Source: Brevibacterium sp. S22
Lineage (GTDB): Bacteria; Actinomycetota; Actinomycetes; Actinomycetales; Brevibacteriaceae
Length of the DNA stretch: 64,000 bases
Direction: 5' to 3'
Assembly: GCF_004745485.1 (NCBI RefSeq)
Contig: NZ_RHFG01000002.1
Span: forward strand, 186,001 to 250,000
Shown: positions 52,861 to 62,062 of the stretch, piece after piece
Layout: every line of letters starts with the position of its first letter
Position numbering within the stretch: the stretch's first letter is position 1
The notes under the pieces: model-generated
The model's input: only the letters and a program-made list of their open reading frames with translations
Told to the model about the DNA's origin: nothing
The model's database searches: none
Made by a program: the position numbers and the translations under genes

Positions 52861-55800
52861 TCAGGCCTCGTCGGGCCCAGCGGAGGGCGCGCCGGCCCCG
52901 TCCTTCGTCGGCGGCTGCACCCGCGGGGGTGGGAACTCCGGCGGCTGGGCGGCGGGACGTTTCTCCAGTCCAGCGAACACCTCGGCGATGGCACGATCGA
53001 GCTGCGGATCGTCGGCGGCGAAGAGCTGACCGGGATCGTGCTCGACCTCGATATCGGGTTCGACGCCGAAGTTCTCCACGCCCCAGCCCTTGCCCTCGAT
53101 CCAGAAGGCGTAGCGCGGCTGGGTCACCCCGGTGCCGTCGACGAGATCGTAGCGGCCGTCGATGCCGACGACTCCGCCCCACGTGCGCACACCGACGACC
53201 GGTCCGATGCCTCTGGCCTGCACACGTGCGTTGATGATGTCGCCGTCGGAGCCGGAGAACTCATTGGCCACGAAGACCACGGGCCCGCGCGGAGCATCCT
53301 CCGGGTCACGGTCGATGACGTCGTAGCTGCGTGCCGCGTTCCAGGCGACGACCTGGTCGGCGAATCGTTCGGCCACGAGCGCGCTCGTGTGCCCGCCGCG
53401 GTTGAACCGCACATCGGCGATGACACCTTCGCGTCCCATGGCCTGCCGCAGATCCCGGTGCAGCTGAGCCCAGCCGTATGAGGTCATATCGGGAACATGC
53501 ACATAGCCGATGCGACCCCGCGACTTCTCGGCCACATACTCTCGACGGGAACGCACCCAGTCCTGATAGCGCAGCTTCTCCTCAGTGGCCAGCGGAATCA
53601 CCGCGACGGTGCGGTCCTTGCGGCCGCGACGCAGAGTGAGTTCGACGATCGTGTCCGCTGCTCCCTGCAGATGAGCGGCCGGACCGGCCGCCTCGTCGAC
53701 GGGCTGACCATTCACGGCGGTGATGACATCACCGGCCTGCGCCCCGACACCTGCCTGCCGCAGCGGTGACCTCGCCTCCGGCTCACTGCTCTCACCGGGG
53801 AGGATGCGTTCAATCGTCCAGCCATCCGGAGTCTTGACCAGATCCGCGCCGAGGAAGCCGAGCTTCTTCGATGCGGCATCCGCTGCCGCCGGCGGGCTGA
53901 CATAGGCATGCGAAGTGTTGAGCTCGCCCACGGTCTCCCACAGGACGTCGACGAGGTCATCATGAGTCAGCGCCTTCGCGGCCACGGCACGCCAGCGCAG
54001 GGTCACCGACTCCCAGTCCACTCCGTTCATGTCCTCGCGCCAATAGTGGTCGCGCATGATCCGCGAGTTCTCCTCGAACATCTGCAGCCATTCGGCCCGA
54101 CGGTCGAGTTCGAACCGCAGGCGTGATACGTCGACGGAGATGTTCTCGTCGTCGTCGGACTCGACCTTCCGGTTCGCCGGAACCACGCTGATCGCATCAT
54201 CGCTGCGCACGACGAGCAGCTTGCCGTTTCCGGAGATCGCATACTCGTCTGCCTTGTCGACGACGGTTGTGACCTTGCGCTTGGCGAAGTCGAAGAACTG
54301 GATCACCTCTGAGGGCTTGTCGCCGGCATCGCCGGCCCGCTGAGTGCCGAGTTCACCGGCTTCGACATCGCCGGTGCGCAGCCACACCAGACCGCCCTCG
54401 GCGGATCGGAGGTCCCGGAAGACACCCGAGGAGACGGGGAACGGCAGGACGCGTTCCTCCGCTCCCTCGAGTTCGACCTCGGCGGTGACGACGGACTTGT
54501 CCCCGCGACCACGTTCGGACTTCGACTCCTCGGTGACCTCACCGATCGCCCACCCGCCGGCACTCGGACCGAACGGAGCGGGCTCATCGGCGGCCAACGG
54601 CAGCAGCCACGGCCGGGTCACACTGTTGAACGACAGATCGAAGGAATGCCGATTGTACGAGGGATCGAAGGTGCGATCGGAGAGGAACGCGACGAATTTC
54701 CCGTCGCGAGTGAAAGTCGGAGAGAAGTCGTTGAACTTGCCGCTGGTCAGCGGCTGCGCTTCCCGATCCGACTTCACATCGACGATCATCAGCTGCGCCA
54801 ACAGCTCCTCGCCCTGCGTCGGCTGCGACCAGACGAGGTACCTCCCGTCGGGTGAGAACCGCGGATCGCGCGCTTCGCCATGGCCCGAATGCCCGACCAG
54901 CCTCGTCCGCCCGTTGCTCACCTCGACGGTCCGAATCGACCCGTCGTGAGAGATCGTGGCGAGCATCTTCCCCGCCGGGTCCGCCTGCAGGTGGAGGACC
55001 CGCCCGAGGGCTCCGGCCCCGATTCGCCGAGGCGGCTTGTCCCCGGTCACGGACGCGACCTCGATCGCGTCCTCCCCCTCGACATCCGTGACGTATGCGG
55101 CCAGACCGGTATCCCCGAGGATGAGGGGTTCGCGGGTGCGGATCGACGAGTCCGCGCACAGTGCCCGGGCAGGGCCCTCGCGGTGGGCGAGCCAGAAGGT
55201 CTTTCCGCGCCATTCGACCACCGAGGCATTGCCTTCCCTGTCAGGGCTGAAGTGATTGAGCCCTGTCTTCGGGTCGAGGCTGAGAGGCTGCACCTGCGTG
55301 CCCGGAAGGGTGACTGCCAGTGTGCGGACCTGCGAATCGAGGCTGTCGAGGATCTTGATCTGACCGCGACTGTGCCACACGATGCGGGTGCCGTCGGTCG
55401 TGGCGTCACGAACATAGCCTTCGGCCTCGGTCTGGTGCGTGAGTCGGCGTGGTTCGACGGCGGCGTCGACGTCCCCGGTGCCCGATCTCGCCGAGGCGGC
55501 TGTGGCCAGACCGTCGATGATCCACAGATTCGCCTGCTCATCGGCGTGGTGAGGGAAGGTCGCCGCCCGGTCCGAGGTGAAGACGAGCGAATCACCGACC
55601 CACAGCGGGTCGGTCAGCGAAGCCTCCTCCTTGCGCAGCAGACGCTGCCACCGGGCCGCGGATCCATCGCCGATCCCGGCGGCATTCGTGTTGCCGACCC
55701 GATCGAGCCACAGCCTCGGTGCGGTGCCTCCCCGGTAGCGCTTCCAGTGCGCAGGCGGACGGGAGAACGGCGTCGACAGAGCGGTCACTCCCGAATGGTG

Positions 55801-56208
55801 CCGGGCCAGGCCCGAAGCCCGACCGAACGACAGCCGATCGACCTCACCGTCGAGGCTCACGGACTTCACCACATGGTTGCGGACCTCGAACTCCCCGGCG
55901 TTCGCACCGACGAGGACATGGGTCGAATCCGACCACCCGAGCATCGTCATCGCCGTCGACCCCAACCAGGTGAGCCGGCGCAGGGACCCGGTGGCCACCT
56001 CGGCGACCATGAGCTCGGGCTGTGTCGTCCGGAAGGAGACGAACGCGACGCGTGCCCCGTCGGGCGAGATCCGCGGTGACCGTACGGGCGCATGGTCAGA
56101 GGTCAGCCGCCAGGCGCGGCCGCCTGCGGACGGAACGAGCCAGACATCGTCGTCGGCGGTGAAAGTGATGAGATCGGACTGGATATGGGGGTAGCGAAGA
56201 TAAGTCAC
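52861..56208 (-). CDS. Tricorn protease homologue (S41 family)
   Basis: A large cytosolic peptidase of 1,115 residues that trims peptides downstream of the proteasome. The N-terminal beta-propellers show repeats such as ADDDVWLVPSAGGRAWRLT and RISPDGARVAFVS. The C-terminal part has a PDZ domain (QAGVGAQAGDVITAVNGQPV) and the S41 core (DVRFNRGGHTSALV, then VANEFSGSDGDII with the nucleophilic Ser). GTG 56208 gives the usual MTYLRYPHI start; GTG 56217 is also open. It ends in a proline-rich tail. It diverges from argS. Confidence 0.92.
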   Translation of the reverse strand: MTYLRYPHIQSDLITFTADDDVWLVPSAGGRAWRLTSDHAPVRSPRISPDGARVAFVSFRTTQPELMVAEVATGSLRRLTWLGSTAMTMLGWSDSTHVLVGANAGEFEVRNHVVKSVSLDGEVDRLSFGRASGLARHHSGVTALSTPFSRPPAHWKRYRGGTAPRLWLDRVGNTNAAGIGDGSAARWQRLLRKEEASLTDPLWVGDSLVFTSDRAATFPHHADEQANLWIIDGLATAASARSGTGDVDAAVEPRRLTHQTEAEGYVRDATTDGTRIVWHSRGQIKILDSLDSQVRTLAVTLPGTQVQPLSLDPKTGLNHFSPDREGNASVVEWRGKTFWLAHREGPARALCADSSIRTREPLILGDTGLAAYVTDVEGEDAIEVASVTGDKPPRRIGAGALGRVLHLQADPAGKMLATISHDGSIRTVEVSNGRTRLVGHSGHGEARDPRFSPDGRYLVWSQPTQGEELLAQLMIVDVKSDREAQPLTSGKFNDFSPTFTRDGKFVAFLSDRTFDPSYNRHSFDLSFNSVTRPWLLPLAADEPAPFGPSAGGWAIGEVTEESKSERGRGDKSVVTAEVELEGAEERVLPFPVSSGVFRDLRSAEGGLVWLRTGDVEAGELGTQRAGDAGDKPSEVIQFFDFAKRKVTTVVDKADEYAISGNGKLLVVRSDDAISVVPANRKVESDDDENISVDVSRLRFELDRRAEWLQMFEENSRIMRDHYWREDMNGVDWESVTLRWRAVAAKALTHDDLVDVLWETVGELNTSHAYVSPPAAADAASKKLGFLGADLVKTPDGWTIERILPGESSEPEARSPLRQAGVGAQAGDVITAVNGQPVDEAAGPAAHLQGAADTIVELTLRRGRKDRTVAVIPLATEEKLRYQDWVRSRREYVAEKSRGRIGYVHVPDMTSYGWAQLHRDLRQAMGREGVIADVRFNRGGHTSALVAERFADQVVAWNAARSYDVIDRDPEDAPRGPVVFVANEFSGSDGDIINARVQARGIGPVVGVRTWGGVVGIDGRYDLVDGTGVTQPRYAFWIEGKGWGVENFGVEPDIEVEHDPGQLFAADDPQLDRAIAEVFAGLEKRPAAQPPEFPPPRVQPPTKDGAGAPSAGPDEA

Positions 56209-56295
56209 GTGACCCACATTACAAGCTCAGCGCAGCCGCGACCGCTGGCCGGAACCGATGCCCAGGCAACTTGCACCCGGCAATAGAATGGGCAC

Positions 56296-58035
56296 ATGCC
56301 ATCTCTGACTTCTGTGCTCACGGACCGTTTCGCCGCCGCCCTCACGCGGGCCTTCGGTGAGGACTTCGCCGGGCGCGACCCCGTCATCCGCAGCAGCCAG
56401 TTCGCGGACTTCCAGGCCAATGTCGCCTTGCCGCTGGCCAAGGAGCTGAAGTCGAAGCCGCGCGATATCGCGGCACAGATCGTAGACAATCTCGACCTCG
56501 ACGGCATCTGTGAGGCCCCTGAGATCTCCGGGCCCGGGTTCATCAACCTCACGTTCACCCCCGAATTCCTCGCCGGCACCCTCGAAGCAGGCGAGGCCGC
56601 CACCGCCGAGCGGAACACGGATCCGCAGAACGTGGTCATCGACTACTCGGCCCCGAACGTGGCCAAGGAGATGCACGTCGGCCACCTGCGCACCACCGTC
56701 GTCGGCGACGCCCTGGCCCGGACTCACGAGTTCCTCGGCAACACCGTCATCCGCCAGAACCACATCGGCGACTGGGGCACACCGTTCGGCATGCTCATCG
56801 AGCACCTCCTCGACGTGGGAGTCGATTCGGACGAGGCCTCGGAAGTGTCGGAGAACCCGAACGCCTTCTACCAGGCGGCCCGGGCGAAGTTCGACTCCGA
56901 CGAGGCCTTCGCCACCCGCTCCCGGGGACGGGTCGTCAAACTCCAGGGCGGCGACGAAGAGACCCTGGAACTGTGGACGACGCTCGTCGGCTACTCCCGC
57001 GAGTACTTCAACCGCATCTACTCCCTCCTCGATGTCACTCTCACCGATGATGACCTGGCCGGCGAGTCCACTTACAACGACGTGCTCGCCGAAGTCTGCG
57101 ACGAACTCGAGGCCAAAGGCCTGGCTACGATCTCCGACGGTGCGCTGTGCGTGTTCCCCGCCGGTTTCACCGGCCGTGAGGGCGAACCCCTGCCGCTGAT
57201 CATCCGCAAGTCCGACGGCGGCTACGGCTACGCCACGACCGACCTCGCTGCCGTCCGCAATCGGGCGATCAACCTCGGCGCCGACCGGGCCCTCTACGTC
57301 GTCGGCACCCCGCAGGCCATGCACTTCGAAATGGTCTTCACCGTCGCCCGTGAGGCGGGCTGGCTGCCGGAGACCTTCAGCCCCGAACACGTGAAGATCG
57401 GCAATGTGCTCGGCTCCGACGGCAAGATCCTGCGCACCCGCTCCGGTGCCCCGCTGCGCCTGGCCGAACTCCTCGAAGAGGCCGTGACCCGGGCGAAGAC
57501 GACTCTGGCCGATTCGAACGTCGACTTCGGCGCCGAGGAGGCCGACGAGGTCGCCCGCATCGTCGGCATCGGCGCGGTCAAGTACGCCGACCTGTCCGTC
57601 GCCCACGACACCTCGTACACCTTCGACCTCGACCGGATGCTCGCCCCCATCGGCAACACGGCCCCGTACCTGCAGTACGCCGGTGCCCGGATCCGCTCCA
57701 TCGGGCGTAAGGCCGAGGCTGAAGGCATCGACTCCGCTCGGGTCGCGCAGGCTGGGATCAGCCTCGCCGAGGCGGCCGAACGTGAGCTCGCACTGTCCAT
57801 CCTCGGCTTCGCCGATGTGCTCACCGAGGCGGCCGCCGGCTCCCAGCCTCACCGCCTGTGCACCTACCTGTTCGATCTCGCCCAGGCTTTCACCTCGTTC
57901 TACGAGCAGTGCCCGGTGCTCATCGCCGACACACCTGAGCTGCGTGACTCCCGTCTGCGGCTCTCCGCGATCGTGCTCGAGGTCCTCCAGGCAGGTCTCG
58001 GGGTCCTCGGCATCCGCGTTCCCGAGCGGATGTGA
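56296..58035 (+). CDS. argS: Arginyl-tRNA synthetase
   Basis: Class I synthetase charging tRNA-Arg. The 579-residue protein has the N-terminal Add1 domain, the HIGH motif as HVGHLRTTVVGD after SAPNVAKEMHVGH, NHIGDWGTPFG, the YVVGTPQAMHFEMVF region, and an ArgRS-type C-terminal anticodon domain starting with RIVGIGAVKYADL. As in many ArgRS a canonical KMSKS is replaced (GKILRTRSGA). TAGAAT lies six bases before the ATG with no ribosome site, suggesting a leaderless message. It overlaps the MFS gene by 4 bp. Confidence 0.96.
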   Translation: MPSLTSVLTDRFAAALTRAFGEDFAGRDPVIRSSQFADFQANVALPLAKELKSKPRDIAAQIVDNLDLDGICEAPEISGPGFINLTFTPEFLAGTLEAGEAATAERNTDPQNVVIDYSAPNVAKEMHVGHLRTTVVGDALARTHEFLGNTVIRQNHIGDWGTPFGMLIEHLLDVGVDSDEASEVSENPNAFYQAARAKFDSDEAFATRSRGRVVKLQGGDEETLELWTTLVGYSREYFNRIYSLLDVTLTDDDLAGESTYNDVLAEVCDELEAKGLATISDGALCVFPAGFTGREGEPLPLIIRKSDGGYGYATTDLAAVRNRAINLGADRALYVVGTPQAMHFEMVFTVAREAGWLPETFSPEHVKIGNVLGSDGKILRTRSGAPLRLAELLEEAVTRAKTTLADSNVDFGAEEADEVARIVGIGAVKYADLSVAHDTSYTFDLDRMLAPIGNTAPYLQYAGARIRSIGRKAEAEGIDSARVAQAGISLAEAAERELALSILGFADVLTEAAAGSQPHRLCTYLFDLAQAFTSFYEQCPVLIADTPELRDSRLRLSAIVLEVLQAGLGVLGIRVPERM

Positions 58036-59315
58036 GTTCGCCTCAGCGGCCCTCTGCTGCGAGGATGCTGCCCTGGATCGTTCTGGGCATCGTCATCCTC
58101 GCCCTCAACCTGCGCACCCCGATCATCGCGCCGACCGCGATCCTGCCTGCTATTGAAGAGGGCACGGGGTTCAGCGCCGCCGGCCTCGGTCTGCTCACGG
58201 GCCTGCCGGTTCTGCTGTTTGCGCTGGCCACGCCGTTGGCGGGGAAGTTCATCACCCGCCTCGGCGCCGAAGTCACGGTTCTCACATGCCTGACCGGCGT
58301 CCTGTTGGGCACGGTCCTGCGTTCGGTCGGTCCGCCCTGGCTCGTGCTCGTGGGCACCGCCATCATCGGTCTGGCGATCACCTTGGGCAATATCGTCGTG
58401 CCCGTCATCATCCGCCGCGAGGTCCCGTGGGAACAGGTGTCGATGGTCACCGGCCTGTACTCGGCGATGATGAACATCGGTTCGATGGCCACCCTCATCG
58501 GCACCGGCCCGCTGGCCGCGGCCTTCGGCTGGCGTTGGGCCCTGGCCGCCTGGGGAGTGCTGGCACTCATCGGACTCGCCTTCTGGATGCTGCTCATCCG
58601 CACCCGAGTGCGCCGTGAGGGTGCGGCCAGGCAGGCCGCCGCGGCTGCCGAGGAATCGACCGTCGCCGAGGCGGCCGCCCCCGCAGCCAAGGTGCCGTGG
58701 AGTCAGGCACCCGCCGCCTTCCGCGGCATCACCGCCCTGCTCATCATCACGTTCTCCGGCCAGTCGATCGCCTACTACACGACGACGACCTGGCTGCCGA
58801 GCTACCTGGCCGACACGATCGGACTCGCCCCGGCCGCAGCCGGCAGCACGGCCTCCCTGTTCCAGATCGCGGCGATCCTCGGAGCCTTCGGCGTCCCTCT
58901 GCTGGCCGTGAAGTCGAAGCCGTGGGCGCCCGTGGCGATCGTCGCCGTCCTCTGGCTGTCCCTGCCGGTCGGTCTGCTGCTCGCGCCCGGCGCCTACGGC
59001 CTGTGGGCGATCACCGGCGGCATCGCCCAGGGCGGCGGCTTCACCGCGATCTTCTCGATCATCGCCCGCACGGCCGGAAGCGACGCCCAGACCGCGTCCG
59101 CCTCGGCGCGGGTGCAGGGCGGCGGCTACCTCGCCGCCACCCTGGCCCCGCCGTTCGCCGGGTGGCTCAACACCGTCACCGGTGGATGGACGGCGCCGCT
59201 GATGCTCATCCTCGCCGCCACGCTGGCGTTCACGATCACAGGGCTCTTGGCCGCCCGCAGGGCCGGGCGCTTCCCCCGCGGCGGACCCAGCGGACGTGAG
59301 GTTCTCGACGACTAG
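58032..59315 (+). CDS. CynX/NimT-family MFS transporter
   Basis: A 427-residue 12-helix transporter. The family motif is VILALNLRTPIIAPTAILPAI in helix 1, followed by GLLTGLPVLLFALATPLAGK. Members include cyanate (CynX) and nitroimidazole (NimT) transporters; the substrate here is unknown. Between helices 6 and 7 there is an Ala/Glu-rich loop. The start is a GTG overlapping the argS stop, so it is translated from the same mRNA. A 17-bp terminator follows. Confidence 0.9.
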   Translation: MSSPQRPSAARMLPWIVLGIVILALNLRTPIIAPTAILPAIEEGTGFSAAGLGLLTGLPVLLFALATPLAGKFITRLGAEVTVLTCLTGVLLGTVLRSVGPPWLVLVGTAIIGLAITLGNIVVPVIIRREVPWEQVSMVTGLYSAMMNIGSMATLIGTGPLAAAFGWRWALAAWGVLALIGLAFWMLLIRTRVRREGAARQAAAAAEESTVAEAAAPAAKVPWSQAPAAFRGITALLIITFSGQSIAYYTTTTWLPSYLADTIGLAPAAAGSTASLFQIAAILGAFGVPLLAVKSKPWAPVAIVAVLWLSLPVGLLLAPGAYGLWAITGGIAQGGGFTAIFSIIARTAGSDAQTASASARVQGGGYLAATLAPPFAGWLNTVTGGWTAPLMLILAATLAFTITGLLAARRAGRFPRGGPSGREVLDD

Positions 59316-59330
59316 ATCCGAACGCAGAAA

Positions 59331-59369
59331 CACCGAGGCGGCCCACCATATCGGTGGGCCGCCTCGGTG
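59331..59369. terminator. Terminator after argS-MFS operon
   Basis: A perfect 17-bp stem (59331-59347 with 59353-59369, loop ATATC). It lies between convergent genes and can act in both directions. Confidence 0.9.
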
Positions 59370-59422
59370 ACGGTCAGTTGAATCCCCGGATTCGCCTGCG
59401 TGGCTTGAGCCTCAGGAGCGAA

Positions 59423-60163
59423 TCAGTGCTTGGAGTCTGAATCCTCGGCGGGTTTGACGGCTGGCTTGGGTGCGGGGACCTCGTCCGCGGCCTCTTCCTT
59501 GGTCGACGGCACCGCGGTCTGCGAGACCTCGGTGGCTGCGGCCTGGCGCGAAGCCGGGGTCGAGCCGACCGGGCGGGCATCGGCGGGACGGTTGTTCGGC
59601 AGCGGAGTCGACCAGGGATCCTCGACCGGCTGAGCCTTCTTCCACACGTAGTACCCGATTCCGGCGGCCGAACCGATGACGAGGGTCCACACGAGTGCGG
59701 CCTTTCCGCCACCGGACTTGCGGGCGGTGTCCTTCTCGATGCGCTTTCCGGCGTTCGCGAGAGCCTTGCGGGCCTTCTTCATGGCCTTCTTGTCACCGGT
59801 GAGGCGGACGGCCAGGTCATCGATGAGCTTCGGGGTCTCGACTGCGGACAGCGAAGTCGCGGCGTTCGAGGCGAACTTTCCGGCGCGTTCGGTGGCTTCG
59901 GGGCGGTAGGCCTCGAGCTTGTCGGCCCAGGAGTGGACCTGATCATTGGCCTTGTCGGCCAGGGCTTCGACCTGCGGACGTGCCTTCTCAGCGAACTCTT
60001 CGGCCTTGCCGGCCAGCGCCTCGACCTGAGGGCGAGCCTTGTCGGCGGCATCGCGCAGCTTCGGGGCTGCGTTCTCGCTGGCATCTGCCAGGACTCGGAG
60101 TGACGTCTGCTTCGCGGAATCGAGCTTCGAAGTGAGCTGATCTGAAGTGGGCTTCTTCGACAT
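59423..60163 (-). CDS. Helical repeat protein with one membrane span
   Basis: A 246-residue protein without a named family. Residues ~10-110 are amphipathic helices with a repeated DKARPQVEALAGKAEEFAE / EKARPQVEALADKA unit. A middle basic part follows, then one hydrophobic helix (ALVWTLVIGSAAGIGYYVW) and a conserved-looking EDPWSTPLP, with an acidic/alanine-rich tail. It resembles apolipoprotein-like or LEA-like proteins often seen near ppiA in Actinobacteria. ATG at 60163 is the natural start. No function can be given. Confidence 0.8.
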   Translation of the reverse strand: MSKKPTSDQLTSKLDSAKQTSLRVLADASENAAPKLRDAADKARPQVEALAGKAEEFAEKARPQVEALADKANDQVHSWADKLEAYRPEATERAGKFASNAATSLSAVETPKLIDDLAVRLTGDKKAMKKARKALANAGKRIEKDTARKSGGGKAALVWTLVIGSAAGIGYYVWKKAQPVEDPWSTPLPNNRPADARPVGSTPASRQAAATEVSQTAVPSTKEEAADEVPAPKPAVKPAEDSDSKH

Positions 60164-60339
60164 AAACAGTTCCCAATCCTTAGATGTCGGTGGTCAAGGT
60201 GTTCACTGGCCAGTCTACGTCCTAGGGGCAAACCTGTGGACAGCGGATGCCATCGAATTGTCTGCGGATCGCCTGACAGGTTGGGCAATGGACCTGGTGC
60301 GAGACTGCATTCGCCGCCTCGGCGTGGAAGAATGAAGTC

Positions 60340-60882
60340 ATGACTACACCCTCAACGCATACCGCAGTCCTGCACACCAACCACGGTGACATCACCATCA
60401 ACCTCTTCGGCAACCATGCTCCGAAGACCGTGGCCAACTTCGTCGAGCTGGCTCAGGGGGAGCAGGAGTTCACCGATCCCTCGACCGGTGAGCCGACCAA
60501 GCGTCCTTTCTACGACGGCCTCGGCTTCCACCGCGTCATCTCGAACTTCATGATCCAGGGCGGCTGCCCGCTGGGCACCGGCACCGGCGGGCCCGGCTAC
60601 ACCTTCGACGATGAGATCCATCCCGAGCTGCAGTTCGACCGCAAATACCTGCTGGCCATGGCCAACGCCGGCAAGCAGATGGGACGCGGCACCAACGGCT
60701 CGCAGTTCTTCATCTCCACCGCCGAGACCCCGTGGCTCAACGGCAAGCACACCATCTTCGGTGAGGTCGCCGACGAAGCCTCACAGCGGGTCGTCGACGA
60801 GATCGAAGGTGTGCGCACCGCTGCGATGGACAAACCGGTCGAGCCGGTCGTCATCGAGAAGGTCGACATCACCGCGAAGTGA
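60340..60882 (+). CDS. ppiA: Peptidyl-prolyl cis-trans isomerase (cyclophilin)
   Basis: A 180-residue cytosolic cyclophilin that speeds proline isomerisation during folding. Motifs: APKTVANFVELAQG, the catalytic FHRVISNFMIQGG, NGSQFFISTAETPWLNGKH and FGEVADE. There is no signal peptide. Its gene belongs to the conserved origin neighbourhood, next to rhomboid, crgA and sortase genes. AAGAAT lies six bases before the ATG, again compatible with a leaderless start. Confidence 0.96.
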   Translation: MTTPSTHTAVLHTNHGDITINLFGNHAPKTVANFVELAQGEQEFTDPSTGEPTKRPFYDGLGFHRVISNFMIQGGCPLGTGTGGPGYTFDDEIHPELQFDRKYLLAMANAGKQMGRGTNGSQFFISTAETPWLNGKHTIFGEVADEASQRVVDEIEGVRTAAMDKPVEPVVIEKVDITAK

Positions 60883-60920
60883 GTCACCGTCCCTGAGGGA
60901 CTACTGAGTACCATGGTGTG

Positions 60921-61622
60921 ATGGACACACCTGAGGAGGGCTCGGCACGGGAAACCGGCCGGGCCCTCTCTGCATCCCCGCCGCTGGTCACCCGCACGCT
61001 CCTCATCGTCACCGTGGTGGCGTTCCTGGCGGAGCTGATTCCCGGTCTCGACCTGCTGCGACGGTTGAGCTTCGTTCCGGCACTCACTCTCGAACAGCCG
61101 TGGCGGGTGCTCACGGTCGCCCTCGTCCACGAGGAGCCCTCCCCGTTTCACCTGCTGGCGAACATGATCGGACTGTTCTTCTTCGGGTCCTTCGTCGAAC
61201 GGGCTCTGGGGCATGCGAAGTTCCTCGCCGTCTACATCGTCGGCACCGCCGGCGGTTCGGCGATGGTGCTCCTGTTGGCCGGCCCCTTCAGCACAGATTG
61301 GGTGACGAACCACATCGGAGCCTCGGGTGCGGTGTTCGCGATCGTCGGCGTTCTCTTGGCTCCCACCCGTCGCCTCGACCGGAACATCGCCGGAGTGCTG
61401 GTGTTCGTTGCGCTCAACTTCGGTTACGGGTTCCTCGTCGCGGGGGTGTCCTGGGAGTCCCACCTCGGCGGTCTGATCACCGGGTTCGTGCTCGGCTGCG
61501 CGGGGCTGCTGGGACCTCAGCGGTCGCGGACACTGGTGTTCGCTGCGACGGCGATCGGCCTGGTGGTGCTCATGCTGGCCGGCGGAGCCTGGAAGATGGC
61601 CGGACTCGGGGCCGGGCTCTGA
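60921..61622 (+). CDS. Rhomboid-family intramembrane serine protease
   Basis: A 233-residue protein with about six membrane helices. Features of rhomboid proteases: FHLLANMIGLFFFGSFVE (Asn in helix 2), the catalytic serine in NHIGASGAVFAIVG, and the catalytic histidine in SWESHLGGLITGFVLG. TACCAT lies six bases before ATG 60921; an in-frame GTG one codon earlier is possible. It follows ppiA as in many Actinobacteria. Substrates are unknown. Confidence 0.93.
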   Translation: MDTPEEGSARETGRALSASPPLVTRTLLIVTVVAFLAELIPGLDLLRRLSFVPALTLEQPWRVLTVALVHEEPSPFHLLANMIGLFFFGSFVERALGHAKFLAVYIVGTAGGSAMVLLLAGPFSTDWVTNHIGASGAVFAIVGVLLAPTRRLDRNIAGVLVFVALNFGYGFLVAGVSWESHLGGLITGFVLGCAGLLGPQRSRTLVFAATAIGLVVLMLAGGAWKMAGLGAGL

Positions 61623-61637
61623 GCTCCTGCCAGGCTG

Positions 61638-61800
61638 TTGATCTCTGCCGAGCCCCTGAGCCCAGCCCCGGAGGTCGACCCCGGAATCCAGCCCCTGAAT
61701 CCAACTACTGAAGCCAGTTCCAGTGCCCGACTCCTGGGCCCAATCTCTGAAGCTGGCCCTGAGCCCGACCCCGGAATCCAACCTCTGAACCCAGCCATGA
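61638..61800. repeat. Degenerate 13-bp tandem repeat
   Basis: About twelve imperfect copies of a 12-13-bp unit (consensus near AAYCCAGCCCCTG) just after the rhomboid gene. A higher-order duplication repeats a 29-bp block (61677-61705 and 61767-61795) at a distance of 90 bp. No supported gene lies in the 512-bp gap 61623-62134. Confidence 0.75.
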
Positions 61801-61898
61801 ACGCCGCGGTCATCGGCTGTCACGGACAGGGGTCTCGTGCCTGTCAGGCGTTTACCAGACAAAGGCCGATCTGTGTGAATTCTGCGGTGGAGAATTCT

Positions 61899-62023
61899 TT
61901 GTCCACAAGCTCTATCCACAACGTGGATAACTTACACACGTGTGTTTAGGCTGGTCAGAGGCACAAAATAAGTTATCCACAAGCGACGCACCCGGCTTGG
62001 GTATAACTTGCGGCTTGTGGATT
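61899..62023. promoter_or_regulatory. Cluster of DnaA-box-like sequences
   Basis: TTGTCCACA (61899-61907), CTATCCACA (61912-61920), CGTGGATAA (61922-61930, opposite strand), the perfect TTATCCACA (61973-61981) and TTGTGGATT (62015-62023, opposite strand) occur within 125 bp. The surrounding sequence is AT-rich for this genome. It is comparable in density to the probable oriC. Confidence 0.65.
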
Positions 62024-62062
62024 GGTGAAACTTGGGGGCGAAGAAAGCCCGGTGAATGCCGA

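Noticed and set aside
60597..61919. A 440-codon minus-strand frame across ppiA and the rhomboid gene
   Set aside because: It lies opposite two certain genes and runs into the 13-bp repeat tract; it has no domain.
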